Shown one piece after another: positions 8,320-15,700 of a DNA stretch of 64,000 nt. The stretch comes from Kordiimonas lipolytica (GTDB taxonomy: Bacteria; Pseudomonadota; Alphaproteobacteria; Sphingomonadales; Kordiimonadaceae). A program made the translations under genes and the position numbers. Position 1 is the first letter of the stretch. Each line of letters begins with the position of its first letter. Below the pieces are notes generated by a model. That model did not search any database. It worked only from the letters and a program-made list of their open reading frames with translations, and was not told where the DNA came from. The stretch is from the NCBI RefSeq assembly GCF_001550065.1, contig NZ_LRUB01000023.1, forward strand, positions 9,640 to 73,639, in the 5' to 3' direction.

Positions 8320-10065
8320 CTAAACAGTCAGGTCTAGGCTGGTCAGGTCGGTGAGGGTGAGGTCCTCTATGAAAACACTGTTCCCACCACCAAGATCGAT
8401 CAATACGCCTGCGGTGCCATCCACACTGGTCAGCGAGGCTGCGGCCTGCACGTCGGCAAGGCTGGTAAAGTCCACGGCCGCAAAGCGCAGATCGAGGGTA
8501 TCGTCCGTCACCGAGAAGTCGGTGATGGTATCGTCACCGCTCAGCGCGCCGAAGACGAAGTTGTCGGCCCCCGCTCCGCCCGTGAGCGTGTCATTGCCCG
8601 CCCCGCCCCACAGGGTATCATTCCCGCTGCCCCCATCGATGGCATCATTGCCTAAGCCGTTGAAAATCAGGTCATTACCGCCAGACCCGATGAGTATATC
8701 GGCATCTTCTCCGCCATATAGGGTATCATCACCTGCCCCGCCGTTGAGCGTATCATCACCTGTACCACCACCGACTTTGTCACCACCCCCATCGCCACTG
8801 GCGCTATCGTTGCCCGCTCCAGCCCAAACTTCATCATTGCCGCTACCACCCGACAAGGTATCCTCGCCATCGGCTCCGCTAAGGGTATCCCTGCCAGCCT
8901 CTCCCGAGATCATGTCATCACCGGCGCCACCGGCAATAGTATCGTCGGCATCATTACCCGACAGCGTGTCGTTACCGTTGCTGCCGGCCAGGTTGACAGG
9001 CTTGGGGTCTGAAGGAATGATGGGTTCGGCGACATCTGTCACATTGATTGTGAGAGTATAGCTGCTGGAGGATACACCGCCTTCATTATCCCGGACAGTA
9101 AAGTGAAAACTAGAGCGAGCGTTACCATTCGCATCGGCTTGTGGGATATAAACCAGATAGCCATCAGACAGATCCGACGGGAAAATGTTGTAGTTGTCGG
9201 TAACATCAACATCATTTTCCCCGGACTCTCGGTAAACCAGTTTGTCGCCAGAGGCTAAGCTGATGTTGCTGAGCGTAATCCGGTTGAGAGTTGCACCGGC
9301 ATCTGCGTCAGCAAATGTGAAGTCCGCCTCTTTAAATACATATTCTTGGTCTTCTGTCGCCGTAACGGCGGTGTTTTCGCTGGTGGGTAAGCTGTTCGGA
9401 ATGACGATATCAATATCGAAAAAGCCAAAAGCAATATCTGCTCCGCCACCTAGACCACTATTACCGCCATCATTGGCGCTTACGGTGATACGGGCAGCAT
9501 CTGTGCCACTGACACCTGCGGGTCCTGTATAAAGGAACCAATCGCCATCTGCTGTTGCATCAAAATATTTATCGATGTCCGCAATCGTTCCTGCAATCGT
9601 GACGGTATCAGTGCCGGACCCTCCAACCGTAACGCTGTAATCAGCAGCACTGTCCATGGTTGCGGTAATCGTGCCGATAGAGGCAACAAAGGTGAATGTA
9701 ACTGTAGCAGAACCGGAATCTGGATCGTTTACCCGCATGTTCGAGAAATCTATCCTGGAGGCTTCGGCCATATTCGCTGACGCGGTGAATGGCAGATCCC
9801 CGGCATTGTTCGGTGGGTCGTTGACAGATGTTACCTCGATTGTGCGTGTATCAACACTTGAAGCGCCCGCACTATCGGTTGCTGTCACGGTGATTGTACG
9901 CGGATCAGTGCCTGGATTGTAGGAGGCCGGAGAATACCGCATGCTTTGCAGTGTTTCCTGCACAATTGCGTTCGTAGCCTGGTCGTTGAATGTCAGCGTA
10001 AAAGCATCGCCGCCATTTGTCCCAAAGCTATTAACAGAAGCCACAACCACGCTGTTTGCTGACAA
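8320..10065 (-). CDS. 5'-truncated RTX-type calcium-binding adhesin/exoprotein
   Basis: The frame is open from a stop at 10159 to 8320 with no ATG or GTG near its beginning; the first usable start is TTG at 10065, inside a domain. The N-terminal half holds cadherin/Ig-like repeats ('TITVTATDSAGASSVDTRTIEV', 'FHFTVRDNEGGVSSSSYTLTINVTD'). The second half (about residues 355-520) is a run of GGxGxDxLx nonapeptide RTX repeats that bind Ca2+, followed by an acidic C-terminus typical of type I secretion substrates. Such proteins are usually thousands of residues long with N-terminal repeats, so this is very likely a 3' remnant cut at about 10159. No secretion genes are nearby, and recombinase fragments sit directly upstream. 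Confidence 0.7.
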   Translation of the reverse strand: MSANSVVVASVNSFGTNGGDAFTLTFNDQATNAIVQETLQSMRYSPASYNPGTDPRTITVTATDSAGASSVDTRTIEVTSVNDPPNNAGDLPFTASANMAEASRIDFSNMRVNDPDSGSATVTFTFVASIGTITATMDSAADYSVTVGGSGTDTVTIAGTIADIDKYFDATADGDWFLYTGPAGVSGTDAARITVSANDGGNSGLGGGADIAFGFFDIDIVIPNSLPTSENTAVTATEDQEYVFKEADFTFADADAGATLNRITLSNISLASGDKLVYRESGENDVDVTDNYNIFPSDLSDGYLVYIPQADANGNARSSFHFTVRDNEGGVSSSSYTLTINVTDVAEPIIPSDPKPVNLAGSNGNDTLSGNDADDTIAGGAGDDMISGEAGRDTLSGADGEDTLSGGSGNDEVWAGAGNDSASGDGGGDKVGGGTGDDTLNGGAGDDTLYGGEDADILIGSGGNDLIFNGLGNDAIDGGSGNDTLWGGAGNDTLTGGAGADNFVFGALSGDDTITDFSVTDDTLDLRFAAVDFTSLADVQAAASLTSVDGTAGVLIDLGGGNSVFIEDLTLTDLTSLDLTV

Positions 10066-10158
10066 GGTATCGGCATCAAGGTCGAGGGAAATGCCATCAC
10101 CATCACTATCCAGAAAGCTCAGTCTGTCTGTGGATTCCGCATTGCCAGCTTGACTGAC

Positions 10159-10463
10159 CTATTTCACACACCCTGCGACTAACTATACCGTCATGTGCGC
10201 CTTGAAACATTTAATCCGTTCGTGGCGAGAGGCTGCCGTAATTGGCGTCCGGGCGCCGCTTCCGATGTCAGGTCAGAAAGCAGACGATGTAGAATTCAGC
10301 TATTACACAGCGGTCCGAAAAAACGACCGTTATTCCGTACTTGCCTGACTTTGCCTTCTGATGGCGACATTCTTTGTATTTCCGGTTCATTTTTGCGGTT
10401 TTGCAAAGCAAAGTCTGTTATTTTTTCGCTCCATGAGTTTCTCGAACCCAAACGGTCGAAATC
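10159..10463. other. Non-coding junction between the RTX remnant and a resolvase remnant
   Basis: No convincing gene or RNA is visible in these 305 bases. The RTX frame ends at a TAG (10159-10161) and the resolvase remnant starts at 10464. The last 80 bases become AT-rich ('gttttgcaaagcaaagtctg') and could be the old resolution site or promoter of the resolvase, but no clear repeats support this. Confidence 0.4.
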
Positions 10464-10667
10464 ATGTCCATGAAGATTGGGTATGCCCGGGTCAGCACCA
10501 GGGACCAGAACCTCAGCTTGCAGCTTGATGCCCTGGAAAAGGCAGGCTGAGCCAAAATCTTCCGAGAGGTTATCAGCGGGGCCAAAGCAGATCGGCCGGC
10601 ACTCGATGATATGCTAAAGCATCTCCGCACAGGTGCCTGCAGCTGTGCGCTTTCAGGCCAGGCATAG
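10464..10667 (+). pseudogene. Serine resolvase/invertase N-terminal remnant with in-frame stop
   Basis: The frame starting at ATG 10464 reads 'MSMKIGYARVSTRDQNLSL' with the catalytic Ser of serine recombinases in the ARVS motif. It hits a TGA after 28 codons and continues in the same frame with clear family sequence ('AKIFREVISGAKADRPALDDM'). Similarity then ends abruptly at 'LKHLRTG', where the family should read on into the 'DRLARS' region. So it is both interrupted and truncated. It is not a copy of the intact resolvase just downstream, because the sequences differ clearly. It marks an older recombination event at the RTX breakpoint. Confidence 0.8.
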
Positions 10668-10988
10668 CAACGACTGCTGGCAATTCGACATCAGCACATC
10701 CGATCTCAAGAAGATCGATAAACCCGCCTGGATTGATCCAGCGGTGTGCCAATGTGAGCGTCAATGAGCAAACTTGATTGCAGATAATGTGAGCCCGGTT
10801 ACCCGGATAGTTGCAATCAATCTGATCTGAGCTCAAAAGTGTCGATGATTGCGATCACAGGCATGTATGATTGCGAGCTTCTATAGGTAGACCTTCAGAG
10901 ACATCGCCGCTTATGACGGCTTTCTTTACCCATTGCCGCCCGGCGCCGACGACTCCTTTGTCGTTTTCTTTTCTGAAAGGGGGCCAGA
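10668..10988. other. Non-coding stretch between two resolvase genes
   Basis: I see no gene in these 321 bases; the short open frames have no ribosome-binding site and no recognisable protein character. A weak hairpin (CGAC and GTCG around AAAGGA, near 10948-10961) lies just beyond the 3' end of the intact resolvase and might be its transcript end. Confidence 0.35.
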
Positions 10989-11543
10989 CTACCTGGCCGC
11001 CTTCAGCGCCCGATAGATAGTTGCCTCTCCCAGGCTAAACTCCTTGGCCAATTGACCAATAGTCGCGCCTGCAAGCCGTCTTGAGTAAATTTCCTGTTTT
11101 TTGGTATCCGTCAATTTTGGAGGCCTGCCAAACTTGACGCCATTTTCTTTGGCCTTGGCGATCCCTTCGGCCTGTCGCTCTGTGCGAAGGTCGTTTTCAA
11201 ACTCGGCAATCGACGCCAGCATATTGAACATCAGCCGACCGGTGGAGGTGCTTGTATCGATATTCTGGTCCAGGACCAATAGGTCGATACCTTCTTGTTC
11301 AAAACGTTTGGCGAGCTGCGCTAGATGGACAACCGACCGTGCCAGCCGGTCGAGCCGTGTGATGATCAAGGTATCGCCGTCACGAAGATAATTCATGCAC
11401 GCCTTGAACTCAAGTCGGTCAGCCGTTCGACCACTGCGCTTTTCCCGATAAATCCGGTCACATGCTGCCTCATTCAATTTTTCCAGTTGAACTTCCAGAC
11501 TTTGACCAATTGAGCTGACTCTGGCATAGCCAATTCGTGACAT
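10989..11543 (-). CDS. Serine recombinase (Tn3/Gin resolvase-invertase family)
   Basis: An intact 184-residue serine recombinase. The N-terminal catalytic domain has 'RIGYARVSSIGQS' with the nucleophilic Ser at residue 10 next to R8, and further active-site Arg residues in 'LIITRLDRLARS'. It ends with a long E-helix and a C-terminal helix-turn-helix ('GATIGQLAKEFSLGEATIYRAL'). The length is usual for Tn3-type resolvases and Hin/Gin invertases. The AT-rich 176 bases upstream contain inverted repeats that could be its res or gix site. No transposase of the Tn3 family is near, so it may belong to a plasmid-like or decayed element together with the neighbouring toxin-antitoxin pair. Confidence 0.9.
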   Translation of the reverse strand: MSRIGYARVSSIGQSLEVQLEKLNEAACDRIYREKRSGRTADRLEFKACMNYLRDGDTLIITRLDRLARSVVHLAQLAKRFEQEGIDLLVLDQNIDTSTSTGRLMFNMLASIAEFENDLRTERQAEGIAKAKENGVKFGRPPKLTDTKKQEIYSRRLAGATIGQLAKEFSLGEATIYRALKAAR

Positions 11544-11719
11544 AATCTATCATATTCCTTTTAAGGTTTTGACTGTGTATTTATGATAGTAGTTTTGATA
11601 GCAATTTTCCAGGACTATCATATAGTATACTTTTCGATACAATAAAATTTTGACATATTTCATGCGTTTCGATTATATTGAACAAATCAGATGAATCGAA
11701 CGATATTTAGGATCGCATC
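11544..11719. promoter_or_regulatory. AT-rich divergent promoter region with inverted repeats (candidate res site/TA operator)
   Basis: This strongly AT-rich segment separates the resolvase from the divergent toxin-antitoxin operon. It contains TATGATAGT (about 11581) facing ACTATCATA (about 11613), plus CTATCAT close to the resolvase start. Repeated CTATCA-type half-sites of both orientations fit a resolvase recombination site. The part nearest the antitoxin (GTTTCGAT and ATCGAACG) could be the antitoxin's operator. Both roles are inference. Confidence 0.45.
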
Positions 11720-11980
11720 ATGGACGCCCTTACTGCCAATGAAGCCAAAACGCAATTTGGCGACATGCTTTTAAAAGCTCAGCGTGCACCTGTGCAAATC
11801 AGCAAGAATGGCAAGCCCGTGGCCGTTGTCATCTCTATGGACGAGTATGAGGGCATAGAGGCCCTCAAACTTCGCCTGCTGCAATCCAGGGCAGCTCAGG
11901 CCAAATTGGACATAGAAGCAAGCAACACTGCTGACGGCGAGACTTTTTTTGATGACGTCGAAGCAGGCAAGTTTGATTGA
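11720..11980 (+). CDS. Type II antitoxin, Phd/YefM family
   Basis: An 86-residue protein beginning 'MDALTANEAKTQFGDMLLKAQ', followed by 'PVQISKNGKPVAVVISMDEYE', the hallmark of Phd/YefM antitoxins. The N-terminal part binds operator DNA and the acidic C-terminus (ending 'DDVEAGKFD') neutralises the toxin. Its TGA stop overlaps the ATG of the downstream ParE-like toxin by one base (TGATG), so the two are coupled. As is usual for the family, the complex probably represses the AT-rich promoter just upstream. Confidence 0.92.
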   Translation: MDALTANEAKTQFGDMLLKAQRAPVQISKNGKPVAVVISMDEYEGIEALKLRLLQSRAAQAKLDIEASNTADGETFFDDVEAGKFD

Positions 11981-12288
11981 TGCTTGCATATCATTTAACG
12001 CCGGAGGCGCAGAAGGACATTCTGGAAATTCGCCGTTACACCACTGAGCAGTGGGGAAAGCCTCAATCTCAAAAATATCTGTCGGAACTGCGGCAGACCA
12101 TCCGCTTGCTGGCTGAGAATCCCAATTTAGGCAAACAACGCTCTGATGTCAGTTCAGGCGTGTCGAGCTTTCCACATGCGAGCCATGTCATTTACTATAT
12201 CGTGCACAGACAGCAATTGATTGTCTTTGGTGTGCTGCACAAACGCATGGTACCGGACCAACATCTAGCCGACAGGCCAATAATCTAA
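11980..12288 (+). CDS. Type II toxin, RelE/ParE family
   Basis: A 102-residue toxin with the ParE pattern: 'YHLTPEAQKDILEIRRYTTEQWG' at the N-terminus, 'IRLLAENPNLGKQRSDV' in the middle and the strand/turn 'SHVIYYIVHRQQLIVFGVLHKRM' near the end. ParE proteins inhibit DNA gyrase and RelE relatives cleave mRNA; the lack of the catalytic RelE residues cannot be judged here, but the length and N-terminal helices fit ParE. The ATG at 11980 overlaps the antitoxin stop. The pair probably helps keep the surrounding mobile region in the genome. Confidence 0.9.
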   Translation: MLAYHLTPEAQKDILEIRRYTTEQWGKPQSQKYLSELRQTIRLLAENPNLGKQRSDVSSGVSSFPHASHVIYYIVHRQQLIVFGVLHKRMVPDQHLADRPII

Positions 12289-12348
12289 ATCATCTATGTT
12301 CTTGTTTTGTCCAGGTTAGCGTACAAATTGGCACTGTTCTTGTCGTGA

Positions 12349-12750
12349 CCCCTAGATGGCCGCGGCAACCTGAGCGAAGAGTCGCTCGCGGAGTTTGCCA
12401 AGTTCTTTCTGAAGGCCTGCATTGATCAGGTTAGCTTCATGGAGGAGCTGGTTCGGCCAGACCGGTTGCGGGATCGTATGTTGATTTGGGTGGAAGAAGA
12501 AATCCGTGGAGACCGCCTGCCGACCAAATCCGGAAGTGTCATGGAGGCTGTTCTGTTTCGGGGTGACCTACCACGCGGTGATGTCGCCCCACTCTTGAAC
12601 GCCAGTGAACGTACTGCGCGGCGCATTACGTCGGCCCTGCTTGATCGTGGGGTACTCACAAGTGCAAGCACCCGGGCGCCACTGCGGCTTACATTCCCAG
12701 CTACATTGGCAGGCAGATGGATGCCAGGCCTTTTCCCGGACAAAACATGA
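12349..12750 (+). pseudogene. C-terminal remnant of a Fic-family protein
   Basis: From just after a TGA at 12346 the frame reads 'PLDGRGNLSEESLAEF', 'FFLKACIDQVSFMEEL' and then a winged-helix-like region with 'RGDVAPLLNASERTARRI' before 'LDRGVLTSAS'. This is the typical end of two-domain Fic AMP-transferases. The catalytic HPFxxGNGR motif and everything before it are missing, so no AMPylation activity is possible. An ATG at 12439 could express only the C-terminal DNA-binding-like domain. It lies between the toxin-antitoxin pair and the giant recombinase gene, which ends 15 bases away, so it may have been cut when that element arrived. Confidence 0.75.
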
Positions 12751-12764
12751 TATAGGCGGCGGTG

Positions 12765-15700
12765 CTACGCGGCGTCAGCCGTCTCGACCAGGGCAGTTAA
12801 ATCATCAATGTCGCAATAGGCAATTGCAGCCAGATAGGCCACGATCTTGGGAAGACTGGAATAGCGATCCCCGATTGGATTGACTAGATGCATAAATGCG
12901 ATTCCATCGGGAAACTGGGGTTTGATGATGGCGTCCTTCACATTGAAACGGTATGCAGCTTGTCTGGGAATAGTCTTTCTCCACGTTGATTCCGTCGTCT
13001 CACGGTCTATTCCGTCCGGAATGCCAATGATGAACTGCCACCGGCTCTTTGGGATCATGGGTGCAAAGAAATCGACAATATCACTAATCTGCTCAGGTTG
13101 GTGCAGTCGGTAAGAGCGTGCACTGGGTGATGAAGCTCTCAACACCATGAGGGTAAACTCTGCGATCTCTTGCCCCGTCATGGAACGGAGATAATCCGGA
13201 ATGGTTTCGAGCACATTTGCTAATTCCAGTCGCACGGACTTGTCGTTTGGGGCCTTCACCGTGAGAATAGAGCTGTCATTGTGGGGCTGCAGCCGTTTAT
13301 TTCCGCGGCGGGTAGTGAGCTGCTGCAATACGCGGGCCTTCTGAATCCACTCTTCTACCTGTCTACGTTCGATCCCGAACTGATCTGCCACGTCGCGGCT
13401 TCTGGACCCTTCCTCGACGAGGCGCAAAATTGTGTTTGTCAGAGCAAGGTCGGGATCTGCGCTTTCAAATGGCAATCCATCATCTGACCCTAGAGAAAAG
13501 GGCGGATTGGTTAGTGGCTTGTATTGATGCTCTATGACACTGGCGATTGGCTGAGTGGCCAGATATTCGTGCCGTTCTTGGGCCCCGAGACCAGACAATC
13601 TCTTGCCCTGTACCCCAGCGATTTGGGCCAATTTATCAGTGCTGACGACCAATGACTGTCTTTGTAGCTTTTGGAAGAGGATAAGGTCAGTTAGGTGGAG
13701 GTAGCTTGTCATGGTCTCACGCGGATCAGCATGGCCGGCGAAAGCCGCCAAGGTATAATAAAGGCCCATGCGGTTAGACGCATGTCCCATCAAGTGCGTA
13801 CGGATATTTCTGAGTTGTTCGATGGAAAGCCCGGTGAAACCTTGGGAGGCTTCATACACCTCTTCAAGCGTTGCATGGAGGCAGGAAAAACAACTGTGTC
13901 GCAGATTGTGAAACACGATGTCATCTTCATTGGTCAATGCCTTCATGGCCATCGAGAACATTTTGGAGATTGCGCTGGGTTTATAGGGAATGCCAGTATC
14001 GTTCTTGTCGAAAAGTGGCTTAAGAAGATGCTTTTTGGATGCCGTTTTGTGGTTCATCAGAAGACGAAACTCTTTGAGCTCATCGTCATCGAGAAATGAG
14101 CTTAGATGTATTCGTCTGTGTCCTGCTTTTGATTTGTTATCACCATATGGGTTATTCTTGATGGTAACGACGAAGTCGTCTGATTTCTCAACTTCGCAGA
14201 CCCGTAATTTTGCCAATTCGCCCAGACGCATCCCGGTCCGGAAGGCAAGCGTGACGTAAAGGGCAATCTTGCGCCTCTCTAACATGTTCGGCTCGTTCTC
14301 GAGCATAACGTCAATCGCTTTGCGCACCTGCTCTATGGATAGAATTCTGGTTCTTACGCGCGTATGTCGTTGGCGATTGTGCCATGGCAAGGTCTCTAGT
14401 TCGGGCAATCGATAGCGGCGATCCTTCATGGCGAAGCTATGGAAATCTGCCAGCCGCCCCATCAGATAGTCAGTCTCCCCTTGGGTCGTGTGGAAGGTCT
14501 GCATATTGGTGTATAGTTCTTGAAGGTATACTTCGTCCTGCAGGTCCGGCACTTCCCCGTTGGTTTCATAGATGAGGGGTAGGACAAGGTTTGAACAATA
14601 GCGCTGGAGTGTGGCCGGGCTATTGTCTTTTCTCAAAGCAACCTCGATCAGCCAGTCAATAGCAAGGCGCAAGTGCACCGGCAGATTGTCCCGGTCTCGA
14701 AGGAATTTCAGGTTGGCTACGGCTTGGCCAGTGGTGATCTTGCCGTTTTCAAATGAAGGTGGTGTGATGGCGGGCAACAATTCCCGGTCATAAAATGTCC
14801 CCCATTCGTTGGGGTCCTTTTTCAAAATATTACCTCGAGCGGCGCGTTCATCGCGGGGAAGCCGCGCAGACACCTGATTTACTTCGTTGAGTGGGCTAAA
14901 CAAGGATCTCCATGCCTTTGGGCTAACGGAAAAGGTCCTGAAATGGTTTGAAGCGAGTGACTGGAGGGCTTCACTGATTTCAATACCCTGACGGCTTTCC
15001 AAAGACCAGAACCCTGCGGCAGTAAGTTGATCAAGCTTAGTGATAGAAGTTTTATTGGGTATTCCAGCGAAAACAGCTTTCTGGATGAGTACAAAAACGG
15101 CCTTGGTTTGTAAGCCTACTTTCAGGGTTTTTTGTTCAGGTGCCTCTTTCTTCCTTCTACAGAGGCGCCTTATAAGCGCTAGGCTGATTACATCCGGGAA
15201 CCAGTGCCTGTGTCGATAGCATCTCTCGTCTTCGAGCTTCATGCTGTAGCGGCTACGCCGGCCGGCCGCTTCGGCGCGCAGCTCGAGCCAGGCATATGGG
15301 CCCATTCGCTGAAGCGTGGGTTCTGGTTTTGAAAGGGTGCCTGCCAGTTTCTTCACCATCTCAAGGTCTGTCAAACCACCATGTACAATTGCAGAATAGA
15401 GGATCAGGCCAATCAGTGTTTTTTCGTCTTCATTGGACGAACGAGTGATCGAGTTTAGCCTGTCTTTAAACAGTCGTTCCCATACATGAATGTAACGAGC
15501 GCTCGAAAACCATTGTTCGTTTCGAAAAGAACCCTCAAAGGTCAATCTTGTTGGCACTTGAGGCAAACTCACATGCAGCTTGTTTGTCCGGACGATCTTT
15601 TGTGCCGTCCGTAACAGTTTCCCTTTGATATAAACAAGTGCTTCTGCCGTTAAGTTTAGGCTCTCAATCTTGGCTTCAATATCCTTGAGTGCGTGTTCAT

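Noticed and set aside
8700..8990. Regularly spaced short repeats that could suggest a CRISPR array
   Set aside because: They are codons of RTX nonapeptide repeats, vary in sequence and period, and lie inside a reading frame.
8351..9061. A 236-codon Ser/Pro-rich rightward frame opposite the RTX repeats
   Set aside because: Its repetitive composition is the complement of the GGxGxD repeats on the other strand.
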